IMG/VR virus record: IMGVR_UViG_3300030380_001627
Span: 2,341 to 51,913 of that record
Source of the DNA: a virus
Length of the DNA stretch: 49,573 nt
Direction: 5' to 3' (one strand)
Part shown: in pieces, positions 9,727 to 17,520 of the stretch
How positions within the stretch are numbered: position 1 is the stretch's first letter
Layout: each line of letters starts with the position of its first letter
Notes under the pieces: model-generated
What the model saw: only the letters and a program-made list of their open reading frames with translations
Databases searched by the model: none
What the model was told of the DNA's origin: nothing
Made by a program: the position numbers and the translations under genes

Positions 9727-10166
9727 ACAAAGATCAATTAAGACAAGAGCTTGCAGACGACGAGGGCTGTAAATATTCCGTGTATTTGGATCACCTTAAT
9801 TTACCAACTTTCGGAATAGGTCACCTTATTACCGAGTCCGACCCAGAGTTCGGTCAGCCTATTGGCACAGAAGTATCTGAAGAACGAGTGCGTAAGGCAT
9901 TTAATTTAGATGTGGCCGTAACCATAGATGAGTGCAAAGTATTGTACCCTGACTTCGATGATCTGCCCGAAGAGGCACAATTAGTTATTTGCAATATGAT
10001 GTTTAACATGGGTCGGCCTCGCCTATCCAAGTTCAAAGGTATGAAGGCTGGAGTTGATGCCCGGGACTGGAATAAGGCCGCAGACGAGATGGTCGATTCG
10101 AGGTGGCATGATCAGGTTCCGAACCGGGCCAAGCGTTTGGTTAAGCGGATTCGTGATCTAGCTTAG
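9723..10166 (+). CDS. T4-type lysozyme (GH24 endolysin)
   Basis: A 147-residue muramidase that cleaves the beta-1,4 link between N-acetylmuramic acid and N-acetylglucosamine. The T4 lysozyme catalytic triad Glu11/Asp20/Thr26 maps at identical spacing to Glu14, Asp23 and Thr29, in DEGCKYSVYLD and PTFGIGH. Downstream helices (LVICNMMFNMGRPRLSKFKG, DARDWNKAADEM, RVKRI-like end) match the C-terminal lobe. Length is close to the 145-165 residues usual for phage GH24 enzymes. No signal peptide is present, so it should need a holin to reach the wall. It overlaps the giant internal protein gene by 4 bases, so it may be expressed late with virion genes. Confidence 0.93.
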   Translation: MNKDQLRQELADDEGCKYSVYLDHLNLPTFGIGHLITESDPEFGQPIGTEVSEERVRKAFNLDVAVTIDECKVLYPDFDDLPEEAQLVICNMMFNMGRPRLSKFKGMKAGVDARDWNKAADEMVDSRWHDQVPNRAKRLVKRIRDLA

Positions 10167-10171
10167 TAACA

Positions 10172-10570
10172 ATGGCTACGAAGCTAAACGAAAACACAGA
10201 GGTCGCTCTACCCCTACGCAACATCATAAGCATGGTGGCTGCGGCAAGTGTAGCGACATGGGCTTACTTTGGTATCATAGAACGACTGAACCAGATAGAA
10301 ACAAACATTACTATGATGGAGGCCGACTTAGGTCAAAACACAGAGTTTAGGATAAAGTGGCCCAGAGGTGAGATGGGGTCTCTGCCAGCCGATTCAGAAC
10401 AGTTTATGCTGATAGAACATCTGTCGAATCAGTTGGATGATTTGTCTGCACAGATAGATGAAGGCAAAGCCCCATACGATCAGCAGCAGAAGCTAACACT
10501 AGAGTTTTACGAAAAGCGTTTAAACGCATTAGAAGAAAATCTAGAGAAGATGCGTAATGGAAATCATTAA
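10172..10570 (+). CDS. Membrane-anchored coiled-coil protein beside lysozyme
   Basis: A 132-residue protein. Residues 15-35 (LRNIISMVAAASVATWAYFG) form one membrane segment, preceded by a short N-terminal tail. Residues 75-130 are heptad-like (HLSNQLDDLSAQ, FYEKRLNALEENLEKM) and probably form a coiled coil. It starts 5 bases after the lysozyme stop. I recall similar proteins downstream of lysozymes in marine phages. A role in lysis, as an inner-membrane spanin-like or holin-associated protein, would fit but is not shown by any motif. Confidence 0.7.
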   Translation: MATKLNENTEVALPLRNIISMVAAASVATWAYFGIIERLNQIETNITMMEADLGQNTEFRIKWPRGEMGSLPADSEQFMLIEHLSNQLDDLSAQIDEGKAPYDQQQKLTLEFYEKRLNALEENLEKMRNGNH

Positions 10571-10778
10571 AACCATAACCCTTATACTATATATGGGCGG
10601 TGATGTAGCTGAACACACCGCTTACGAAAAGATATCCAAATGTCTTAAAGCCAAGCGCACCATTGAAAGAAATTTGTACAAGAAGAGTCAGTCCGTCAGG
10701 TACTCATGCGAAAACAAAACCGTGGAGGTATCAAAAAATGCAGACGGCACTAGCTATATTGTAAAAATAGTAGAGTAA
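10557..10778 (+). CDS. Small secreted-like Cys protein
   Basis: A 73-residue protein overlapping the preceding gene by 14 bases. The N-terminus (IIKTITLILYMGG) is a short hydrophobic stretch that could act as an export or anchor signal. Two cysteines, Cys29 and Cys51, follow in a KISKC and RYSCENK context and could form a disulfide in the periplasm. Four other short proteins in this window share this plan (11043-11249, 21981-22361, 23240-23431, 37388-37609). Function is unknown; a lysis accessory role is possible from location. Confidence 0.65.
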   Translation: MEIIKTITLILYMGGDVAEHTAYEKISKCLKAKRTIERNLYKKSQSVRYSCENKTVEVSKNADGTSYIVKIVE

Positions 10779-10836
10779 AACTAACCAAAAACTAATCCCA
10801 GCATAAAACTAAGGAACCAGAGGCTAATTAGTAACA

Positions 10837-10865
10837 TTGCTAAGTCACTGTGTTTACTATATAAA
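10837..10865 (+). promoter_or_regulatory. Candidate sigma70 promoter for the zinc-ribbon gene
   Basis: TTGCTA at 10837-10842 and TATAAA at 10860-10865 are separated by 17 bases. They lie in the 116-base gap between 10778 and 10895 and point at the zinc-ribbon gene, whose start is 30 bases downstream. The match to consensus is 4/6 and 5/6. The rest of the gap holds nothing else I can name. Confidence 0.45.
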
Positions 10866-10894
10866 AACATCGATTCTCGTGGAGCTCGTGATTA

Positions 10895-11077
10895 ATGAAC
10901 GTACCAATACACCCTCAAGTCTCTCAAAATCGCTGTCCGAGGTGTCAAGCACCGCTAAAAGTGATTCAAGTGCATGGTCATGGGCAGTGTGCTCACTGTA
11001 AAGCAGTGATCGACGACTGTTGTCAGGGTGAGACATGTTCAGCTACGTCTTCAGACCAGAAATCCTATCGCACCTAG
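10895..11077 (+). CDS. Small zinc-ribbon protein
   Basis: A 60-residue protein with two CxxC knuckles, NRCPRCQ (Cys14 and Cys17) and QCAHCK (Cys32 and Cys35), plus a DDCCQGETC tail that could add ligands. The spacing is typical of a four-Cys zinc ribbon. I recall similar peptides with a VHGHGQC core in marine phages. It lies at the point where rightward and leftward transcription meet; its last 35 bases overlap the end of the leftward gene at 11043. A GGAG site lies 10 bases before the ATG. Nucleic-acid or protein binding is inferred only from the fold. Confidence 0.65.
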   Translation: MNVPIHPQVSQNRCPRCQAPLKVIQVHGHGQCAHCKAVIDDCCQGETCSATSSDQKSYRT

Positions 11078-11249
11078 CCCCGGAAACAACTAACTCTTTA
11101 AATTCTGGGTCAGACATAAGTTCAATCGTCATTTCTGCCGCTCTGTCGTTGCATTGACCTATAGTTTCATACGGTCCTCGCGTGTCCTCGAATACTTTAC
11201 AATCCGATGTATTGGTAATTAGACACACTAATATCATTGCCTCAAACAT
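11043..11249 (-). CDS. Small secreted-like Cys protein
   Basis: A 68-residue protein with a hydrophobic N-terminus (FEAMILVCLI), Cys17, Cys33 and Cys60. The GQC and GARC contexts and the YETIGQC segment place it in the same plan as the small proteins at 10557, 21981, 23240 and 37388. A GAGGT site lies 5 bases upstream of the ATG, and the DNA polymerase stop is only 6 bases upstream, so it is the last gene of the leftward replication operon. The first residues look like a lipoprotein or export signal but no clean lipobox is present. Function is unknown. Confidence 0.65.
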   Translation of the reverse strand: MFEAMILVCLITNTSDCKVFEDTRGPYETIGQCNDRAAEMTIELMSDPEFKELVVSGARCDRISGLKT

Positions 11250-11255
11250 TTTACC

Positions 11256-13130
11256 TCATTCCACCTCGCCCCAGTTGTTTACCAAAGCCATGTCAACCTC
11301 AAACGGCACGTTTAACTTTGGTATGCAGTTTTCCATAATGTCTACAATTCTGTTTGCTTGATCTTTGGACTTTATGCTGAAGCATAATTCATCATGCACT
11401 GTTAACATAGGTATCAAACCTTCCTTGTAACAGTCAACCATTGCTTTCTTGGTCTGGTCCGCGCTCGAACCCTGAATTAATTTATTCAACGCCTTGTATG
11501 TAAAAGCTCGTCGTATCCTGCCCTTGCCGCCATATTCTTTTAGAGCCTCTTCTATTTTTAAAGCTTTGCTATACCCAAAAGATATAGGCTCCCACATGTC
11601 AAACCTACACTTACGCCCTAGCCATGTTCTTATGGAGCCAGAGGTAGACGCTGTTTCAGCGGCTAAGTCTGCTATACCTTTAACAAACGGTACGTTCTCG
11701 TGGTATTGAGCCAACAAAGCTTTGGCCTGCTCCTCGTCGATACCCATAACACCAGCAAGCTTCTTACGCCCCATGCCGTACATTATACCAAGGTTTACGG
11801 TCTTTGCTTCTTTGCGAGTAATACTTGCTAAATCCGCAACCATCTGATGGAAGTCGGCGTTGCCCTTCTGGTACATTTGAATTACATTATCGATCTGGGG
11901 GTGACGATGGACCCCGGACAACTGAGCACAATAATGCGCCAACCAACGAGGTTCTTGAGAAGCATAGTCGAAGCTACCCCACTTTGTTCCTTCCTCTGGT
12001 AGAAACAACCCACGGATCAAAGACTTAATCTCTGGATCCCTAGCCGGGATTTGCTGTAGGTTCGGGTTACTAGAAGAAAACCTACCCGTAACCGTGCCGC
12101 CCTCATCCGAACGAAGAGGATTAAAGTCACAATGAATGCGACCATTACACGAATGTTCAAGGATTGTTTCAATAAAAGTAGTATTTGCCTTGTTAAATTC
12201 ACGCAATTTCACAATCTTCTGTGCAATTGGGTGCGTGTGGTTCACAAGAAACTGTTTTGTAAAGGAAGGAGCGTTAGAATTTTCTGTCCTATGGTATTTA
12301 AGCCCAAGGGCATCGAACGCCTTTGCTATAGATGCAGCTTCCCAAGGAGAAACAGCGACCCCGGTCTCTTCCTTTATCTCTTTAAGTAAATTATTCTCGC
12401 GTTGCTTTAGATATGTCTGGACTAATTCCGCTTTGTCTATGTCTACCCTAACGCCTTTGGTCTTCATGTCTAGCAGGCACGGCAGGAGACTGGACTCTAA
12501 CTCAAATATGCTTGAAACTTTTTCATGCACAATGTCTGTGCGAAGCCTGTCCCACAGGCGTAAGGTTACCGCAGCGTCTTGCTCGGCATATCTTCCAACG
12601 AAGTTAGCATGCAACTGCCACATACCAGACTTCGGGTTAACACCGTGCATTTCGGCGGCGGAACGAAGCATCTTTTCGTTCTTCCACTCTCCAAGATACT
12701 CACCAGCTAACGAGTTCAAGTTATAAAACCTGCGGTTCTCATTCAATAGTGGCGCTGCAATCATTGTGTCAATGATTTTACCTTGCACTTCAATACCGGC
12801 CCACCTCAACCAGCCCAGATCATACATTGCATTGTGCATAACCTTCTCTATATGCGGTGTTTCAAGCTGTTTCTTTAACCAGTTGATAACAGTTTTTTCT
12901 GGCATATTTCCACCAGCCTCGTGGCGTATAGGAAAGTAACCAACGAAGTCCCCTGCCGCTACAGCAAAGCCAATGACGTATCCATCATTCCTACACCATC
13001 CCGGTCCCAGCGTAGTCAGATTTGGATCTCTGGTTTCTAAGTCAATCGCTATTCGCTCACAGTTTGTAAGATCAGGCAGTGACGACGGAGGTGCCCACTC
13101 TTCTTCTTCATCAAATAAATCAGTCTTCAT
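11256..13130 (-). CDS. Family A DNA polymerase with 3'-5' exonuclease
   Basis: A 624-residue replicative polymerase. The proofreading domain shows Exo I (Asp30, Glu32 in IAIDLET), Exo II (HNAMYDLGWL, Asp104) and Exo III (YAEQD, Tyr181 and Asp185). The polymerase domain shows motif A (SFDYASQEPR, catalytic Asp388), motif B (RKEAKTVNLGIMYG, Arg439, Lys443, Tyr451) and motif C (VHDE, His579-Glu581). There is no 5'-3' exonuclease domain, as is usual for phage enzymes. The residue equivalent to E. coli Pol I Phe762 is Leu447. I saw no DnaJ-like insertion. The start overlaps the upstream gene by 11 bases. It acts with the primase and helicases encoded upstream in the same leftward operon. Confidence 0.97.
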   Translation of the reverse strand: MKTDLFDEEEEWAPPSSLPDLTNCERIAIDLETRDPNLTTLGPGWCRNDGYVIGFAVAAGDFVGYFPIRHEAGGNMPEKTVINWLKKQLETPHIEKVMHNAMYDLGWLRWAGIEVQGKIIDTMIAAPLLNENRRFYNLNSLAGEYLGEWKNEKMLRSAAEMHGVNPKSGMWQLHANFVGRYAEQDAAVTLRLWDRLRTDIVHEKVSSIFELESSLLPCLLDMKTKGVRVDIDKAELVQTYLKQRENNLLKEIKEETGVAVSPWEAASIAKAFDALGLKYHRTENSNAPSFTKQFLVNHTHPIAQKIVKLREFNKANTTFIETILEHSCNGRIHCDFNPLRSDEGGTVTGRFSSSNPNLQQIPARDPEIKSLIRGLFLPEEGTKWGSFDYASQEPRWLAHYCAQLSGVHRHPQIDNVIQMYQKGNADFHQMVADLASITRKEAKTVNLGIMYGMGRKKLAGVMGIDEEQAKALLAQYHENVPFVKGIADLAAETASTSGSIRTWLGRKCRFDMWEPISFGYSKALKIEEALKEYGGKGRIRRAFTYKALNKLIQGSSADQTKKAMVDCYKEGLIPMLTVHDELCFSIKSKDQANRIVDIMENCIPKLNVPFEVDMALVNNWGEVE

Positions 13131-13374
13131 TTATCCGCTCCAAAGCATCTATGGGGTGTTGTGTCCACACGAATATAGGAGTCCCTTTACCTACATAAGC
13201 ACCGGATACGTTAAACGAAAAATATTCTACCGCATCCTCGTGAGTCATGTCGTGTTCTTCCACAAGGATCTCAATACATTTAGCAGCATCGTATGCCAAG
13301 ACATTATCGTCTCCGCATCTTTCAGCTATACCAATTATAGCATTGTCAAATCCATCAGCTATCATCGCAGTCAT
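13120..13374 (-). CDS. Conserved small protein of the replication operon
   Basis: An 84-residue acidic protein with the pattern THEDAVEYFSFNVSGAYVG followed by TPIFV and a short end. I recall this HEDA-EYF-N-GAYVG signature as a recurrent small protein in phages, often near replication genes, without known function. It overlaps the polymerase start by 11 bases and the upstream gene by 20 bases, so it is tightly co-translated. No membrane segment, cysteine cluster or nucleotide-binding motif is seen. Confidence 0.75.
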   Translation of the reverse strand: MTAMIADGFDNAIIGIAERCGDDNVLAYDAAKCIEILVEEHDMTHEDAVEYFSFNVSGAYVGKGTPIFVWTQHPIDALERINED

Positions 13375-13633
13375 TTACAATTTCCCCTCCAAGTGCAGCA
13401 TAACCTATGATATCTACCCATGAGTCATCCTTTGTTGAGTCTTCAGCCAACCGTGCCAACTTTAGTCCAATCATACAAGCGACTACCTGCTCTGGTGTTA
13501 TGCACCTACCCAGTACAACACTCCATATGGTTGCTATCCGCTCGTGGTTGAACTTAGCTGGTCCATACTCCTTGGCCCTCGGACCATTGATTAGCTCTTC
13601 TGCCTTGTTCAAAAAATCTTCGCGTGTTTTCAT
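13355..13633 (-). CDS. DUF6378-like small protein
   Basis: A 92-residue helical protein (LNKAEELINGPRAKEYGPA, then HERIATIWSVVLG, VVACMIGLKLARLAEDS, DSWVDIIGYAALGGEIV). This arrangement matches the DUF6378 type that I know in many phages, distantly like MazG-type all-alpha pyrophosphatase folds. The REYGPA-like loop and DDSWVDIIGY helix are the most conserved parts. A nucleotide-related role is possible but no catalytic residues are established for the family. It overlaps its neighbours on both sides, as expected for a compact operon. Confidence 0.75.
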   Translation of the reverse strand: MKTREDFLNKAEELINGPRAKEYGPAKFNHERIATIWSVVLGRCITPEQVVACMIGLKLARLAEDSTKDDSWVDIIGYAALGGEIVNDCDDS

Positions 13634-15144
13634 AGTGCAAATCCATAGTGTGATTGTGACTCAATAATATGTAATGACTTTTTAGCACGAGTTAGCCCCA
13701 CATAAAACGTCCGTATTTCGGAGTCTTGATCCCTGCTTTCAACACATGCCCTTGAGGAGTCTAGCAGTAGAGCTACGTTATCCGCCTCGCCACCTTTTGC
13801 TTTGTGAATCGTCGATATCTTGATCCTCGGGGTCCCAGTCAAAATAGACTCGCCCATACGACGTACTGATGTAATGTATATTCGTTCCTTCTCGCTGACC
13901 TTCAGAACTTCGTACCACGGTGTCTCCTTGGTCACAGACGGGGACAACAGGTCTTGAATATCTGTTAGCGTGTAAGTTTGTTCGGTGTCTAAACTTGCGA
14001 GTTTCTTCCTGCCACCTCTGACGGTAGCGTCTGGGACTATTAATGTGGATAGCTTCTTCAATTCCTGTGCAGACAGTGCTTGATCCTTGCATAGTTTTAG
14101 CCATACCTCGATTCCGGTTAGAACATTAGGGGAAATGGACCAGCCGGAACCTTCACGCCAAAACAGGTATCCTTGCTCTTTAATTGTGGTTGCGATCTTG
14201 TTAGCAATGAAATTGGTACGGGCTAAAATTAGCCACTCTCCGGCTGTTAAGTCCACATCAAGGATATCACGATGCCAGACTACAGTGCCAGTTTCATCTT
14301 TAGGTTTCCAAACTTTTTGCTGTCTTGTACGAAGCTGTTTTACAAGAGAATCCGCGACATTATACACAGACTTGGGGAGTCTATACGACTTGTCTAATAC
14401 AATCTTATTTTCGGATGCCCTCAAAAAATCTCCTACGTTTACACCCATCCAAGAGTAGATGCATTGATCGTCATCGCCAGCAAAATATATGCGCTTTGCC
14501 TTGGGTTTAATTATATCGTGAACCATCTCCCATTGTAGCGGGACAAGGTCTTGCGCTTCGTCTACAATAAGCACATCAAGATCAGGACTATGTCCTTGAA
14601 CTATAAAGTCCTCAATCATGTCCACAAAATCTACCTTATTTGTTTCTTTCTTGTAGTCCTTGATAACCTGATCCACCACCTTTAGCTGCTGGAAATGCAG
14701 TCTCCTGTCGTTGGTTATTTGGAACTGCTCTTCCAACGTCCTACCAGTAACCCTAGCCATCTGTATCATTGATAGGTAAGCATCACCGCTTTTTCCTGCG
14801 GTAAACAACACACCGTCCTGCATCGTCAGAGAGGCGTTTGAAGAAAACTCTAACCCTATAAGGTCTGCTATTTTTGAGTAGTCAGAACCACGCAGCACAC
14901 GTTCCTTAGTTAATCCAAGACAATGATACGCGAACGAATGTAAGGTCCTAAACCAAACCATTTGTCCAACATCCATGCCCAACTTTTCTGCTGCCCTTGT
15001 CCGCGCTTCTTCCGCAGCTTTACGGCTGAATGAAACAAACGCTATGGACTCTGGTCTAGTGCCACTGTCCAACTCTTTTTGTACAATGTTAATTAACTGT
15101 GTTGTCTTGCCCGTTCCCGGGGGTCCGAAGATAGTTGTTTCCAT
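13630..15144 (-). CDS. UvrD/Rep-like superfamily 1 helicase
   Basis: A 504-residue SF1A helicase. Seen motifs are Walker A (GPPGTGKTT, Lys13), motif Ia (FVSFSRKAA, about 36-44), motif II (VDEAQD, Asp195 to Asp199), motif III (AGDDDQCIYSWMG, 222-234), motif V (TIHKAKGGEAD) and motif VI (FYVGLTRAKK, 480-489). The protein is shorter than UvrD, with reduced 1B and 2B domains, resembling compact phage helicases. It should use ATP to move 3'-5' on single-stranded DNA and support replication or recombination. The ATG overlaps the primase stop (TAATG), so the two are coupled. Confidence 0.93.
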   Translation of the reverse strand: METTIFGPPGTGKTTQLINIVQKELDSGTRPESIAFVSFSRKAAEEARTRAAEKLGMDVGQMVWFRTLHSFAYHCLGLTKERVLRGSDYSKIADLIGLEFSSNASLTMQDGVLFTAGKSGDAYLSMIQMARVTGRTLEEQFQITNDRRLHFQQLKVVDQVIKDYKKETNKVDFVDMIEDFIVQGHSPDLDVLIVDEAQDLVPLQWEMVHDIIKPKAKRIYFAGDDDQCIYSWMGVNVGDFLRASENKIVLDKSYRLPKSVYNVADSLVKQLRTRQQKVWKPKDETGTVVWHRDILDVDLTAGEWLILARTNFIANKIATTIKEQGYLFWREGSGWSISPNVLTGIEVWLKLCKDQALSAQELKKLSTLIVPDATVRGGRKKLASLDTEQTYTLTDIQDLLSPSVTKETPWYEVLKVSEKERIYITSVRRMGESILTGTPRIKISTIHKAKGGEADNVALLLDSSRACVESRDQDSEIRTFYVGLTRAKKSLHIIESQSHYGFAL

Positions 15145-16679
15145 TAGAACGGCACCTCGTCACCTTGGACCCTGACCGCCGGAACAAGGACCTCTCTGTT
15201 AAACGCAGGAACCCACCACACACGAAGAGGCTTACTATCCCCTTTTGTAGTCTTAAATCTTTTAAGACCGTTAGCCGCGCCACCAGAGTTAAGCTCCTTC
15301 AAACGCTCTTGTATCTGTCCACGACTGTATGTCTCAAACTTGTTGTTACGCAGGTACTTCATCAACGCTTCTATCTTGAAGTATGTCATGTTGTCCTCAT
15401 CGTCGGTAAACGGTTTACCAAGTGTGATCTCTTCGGCTGACTGAGCCTGCACCCTGCCATCACAAAATCCTTCAAGAAGATCCATGAACTGACCCTTGTA
15501 TGTAAGTTCTTCGGGGACCTCAATCTCGCTCATGTCTTCCATCATTACGGAAACAATTTGCTGCCACACATCCATCTTCATCAGCGGTGGCATCTTACGG
15601 ATCTGTTCCATGCAAGCTTTTTGAAATCTTTGTGGTGTCTGTAAGTCATCAGTTGTTAGCTCAACACGATGTCCAGCTACATCACAAAACCAAACAGGTG
15701 GTTCCGACTTAACTACACATAACCCCGACACATCCATGTTCGCCGCATGACTGCCGATACCAAACTTTCTTGTCTTGCAAAGTGTCTTGTTGCAAAAACT
15801 TTTAAGTGGTTCCTGATCACACGGGAATCCGTACTCTTTCTTCTCGTGCTGGTTCTGGATCGTAACGATCTCCGACGCTGGCAAGGAAGGAGTGCAGTGC
15901 TTGTTGTTAATTTCTTCTAGTCTGGCTTTCCAGTTTTCGGGCTGCTCTTTCTTACAGCCCACGGCTGCTGCAAACATCACTGTGTTGCGTGTGCCTTCGG
16001 GAATCCCCTGTCCGAACATACAGCCCAGACAGGGGGCCCAATCCTTGAACTCGTCAACCTGTTTACCAAATGTCAAACCAACAAATCCATCTGGTGATAC
16101 AGCCCTCGCGTCAACAAGGTCAAGGAATTCTTTTAACGACGCTGGCTCTCCGTCTTCCCTAATCGCGTAGCGGAGAGTTTGTTCCGCATCAAAGTACGGC
16201 AGGTTAATAAAGTTCCCCACATCGCCACGCTCGACAAGAACTTGTTCTTGCTTTGGGAATACCTCGCAACCACCATACCCAAGATACGATGATATTTCTG
16301 AAGCTTTGTCACGGAACTCTCCTGCATTGATGTACTCTTTGAAGAAGAAAAATATATGCGCTCCACCAGACTTTGAACGACATACCACTGAAGGTATTTT
16401 TAAATCGCGCAACTTTTTGTCCAGCGCAACAACGTCCAGCGGGTATTGATCGATATCCAACGCACCGAACTTGCAGTTATTTTCTTCGTTAATCGGGATA
16501 GAGCCAACACCATTGGTGCCTTTTAGATGCTCCTGAATTAGCTCTTCCGTTAGTGGTTTGCGAACAATGAATGACTTAGCTTTTTGTTTGCCAGCCCTTC
16601 TCTCGTTCGATATTTGTGTCTGTCCATGCGCTGCGCTGAATCCTTCAAACGCAGCCATGAACCTTTGTAAATAGGTCAT
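15144..16679 (-). CDS. AEP-type DNA primase with Cys-rich module
   Basis: A 511-residue protein. The N-terminal half resembles archaeo-eukaryotic primase domains of the TOTE/phage type. Catalytic metal ligands are likely Asp75 and Asp77 (GALDIDQYP), with SGGAHIFFF (His108) and FPKQ (141-144) as the later core motifs, and NFINLPYF after that. The middle has Cys pairs (CLGC) and a later CDQEPLKSFCNKTLC motif that could bind zinc or an iron-sulfur cluster. The last ~80 residues look like a winged helix, ending GDEVPF, similar to the tip of bacterial SSB. A GAGGA site precedes the ATG. It should make primers for the polymerase in the same operon. Confidence 0.85.
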   Translation of the reverse strand: MTYLQRFMAAFEGFSAAHGQTQISNERRAGKQKAKSFIVRKPLTEELIQEHLKGTNGVGSIPINEENNCKFGALDIDQYPLDVVALDKKLRDLKIPSVVCRSKSGGAHIFFFFKEYINAGEFRDKASEISSYLGYGGCEVFPKQEQVLVERGDVGNFINLPYFDAEQTLRYAIREDGEPASLKEFLDLVDARAVSPDGFVGLTFGKQVDEFKDWAPCLGCMFGQGIPEGTRNTVMFAAAVGCKKEQPENWKARLEEINNKHCTPSLPASEIVTIQNQHEKKEYGFPCDQEPLKSFCNKTLCKTRKFGIGSHAANMDVSGLCVVKSEPPVWFCDVAGHRVELTTDDLQTPQRFQKACMEQIRKMPPLMKMDVWQQIVSVMMEDMSEIEVPEELTYKGQFMDLLEGFCDGRVQAQSAEEITLGKPFTDDEDNMTYFKIEALMKYLRNNKFETYSRGQIQERLKELNSGGAANGLKRFKTTKGDSKPLRVWWVPAFNREVLVPAVRVQGDEVPF

Positions 16680-16697
16680 GGTTTGTCCTCAGTTGGT

Positions 16698-16731
16698 TTG
16701 GGGTGGCGTAAGGGAGGAAACACCACCCCAA
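16698..16731 (-). other. Intergenic inverted repeat between SSB-like and primase genes
   Basis: Nine-base perfect arms (TTGGGGTGG at 16698-16706 and CCACCCCAA at 16723-16731) surround a 16-base loop. It lies in the 57-base gap between the candidate ssDNA-binding gene and the primase gene, one of few real gaps inside the operon. No T-run follows, so it is not a standard terminator. It may stabilise or separate the mRNAs, or be a protein-binding site. Confidence 0.5.
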
Positions 16732-16736
16732 GAGGT

Positions 16737-17519
16737 TTAAAACGGTACGTCGGCTCCTTCTTCTGCTTGTTTCTCTCCAGTACCCGTCTTAATATCACCA
16801 GCCTTGAAGGACTCGTACATTTCTTGAGCCTCCTTCTGCGCTGCTACAGGAACGTCATTTAACTCCATCTTGGATACCGCGAAGTTGAACCACGATCCCT
16901 TGTCGTTACTTTCCTGCACAGTAGTTAACTTCCACGGAACTGCCCACATAGGTGGATTAAACAATCCCTTCTCTGGGTGCATTATCTTTAGCCCAGCCAT
17001 CTTTGTGTTCCACTGCTTGGCAACCTTCATCTGTGTCTTCTTCATGTCACAGATCATCTGTGTGGTAGCACCATCTTTGTCTACCCCAAGCACTAGGAAC
17101 TGTGCCACGCGAACGAGCTCGTTGCCGGAAGGCAGCATTTCATTCGCACCCACACGTTCAGTCTTTCTTATATCAGGATGACCAGCTTCTAACTCACCCA
17201 TGAAACCACCACCTGCTTCGCGAAGTTGAAACTCCAAAAACTTTGTGGTGTAGGCACACACTAGAACGGTAAGACCAGCATCTGCTTCCCAAACCTGACC
17301 AGTCACAGTGTTAAAGATATCCCCTGCCGACGCACCCTTAATGTACTTTGCGTCTGTCTTTAAAAGTTGGGGCGACAAAGGTTGTAAGATCCGTAGAAAT
17401 GGGATCTGCATATCCTCTACACCAATTTGATCCATGCCTTGACCTGCGCTCTCGAACAGATCATCCATTATGTTTGCCACTGCTGTGGACTTTGCTTCTG
17501 CTACTTGTGTATCAGCCAT
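16737..17519 (-). CDS. Candidate single-stranded DNA-binding protein
   Basis: A 260-residue protein. I place the start at the ATG (MADTQV) right after the previous stop, because an AGAGG site lies 8 bases upstream; the open frame continues 26 codons further upstream. Residues 35-70 read IPFLRILQPLSPQLLKTDAK, a pattern I recall in marine phage proteins next to primases. The C-terminus is acidic and ends GADVPF, like the DDDIPF tip of SSB that recruits partners. The middle is beta-rich. It sits between the primase and a conserved replication protein. The SSB role is inference from tail and location; a recombination mediator is an alternative. Confidence 0.55.
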   Translation of the reverse strand: MADTQVAEAKSTAVANIMDDLFESAGQGMDQIGVEDMQIPFLRILQPLSPQLLKTDAKYIKGASAGDIFNTVTGQVWEADAGLTVLVCAYTTKFLEFQLREAGGGFMGELEAGHPDIRKTERVGANEMLPSGNELVRVAQFLVLGVDKDGATTQMICDMKKTQMKVAKQWNTKMAGLKIMHPEKGLFNPPMWAVPWKLTTVQESNDKGSWFNFAVSKMELNDVPVAAQKEAQEMYESFKAGDIKTGTGEKQAEEGADVPF

Positions 17520-17520
17520 T

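Noticed and set aside
12136-12726. 196-residue plus-strand frame opposite the DNA polymerase
   Set aside because: It is antisense to conserved polymerase motifs and has no ribosome site or family resemblance.
11256-13130. DnaJ-like insertion in the DNA polymerase, as I recall for HMO-2011
   Set aside because: No CxxCxGxG zinc repeats occur in this protein; the exonuclease leads directly to the polymerase domain.
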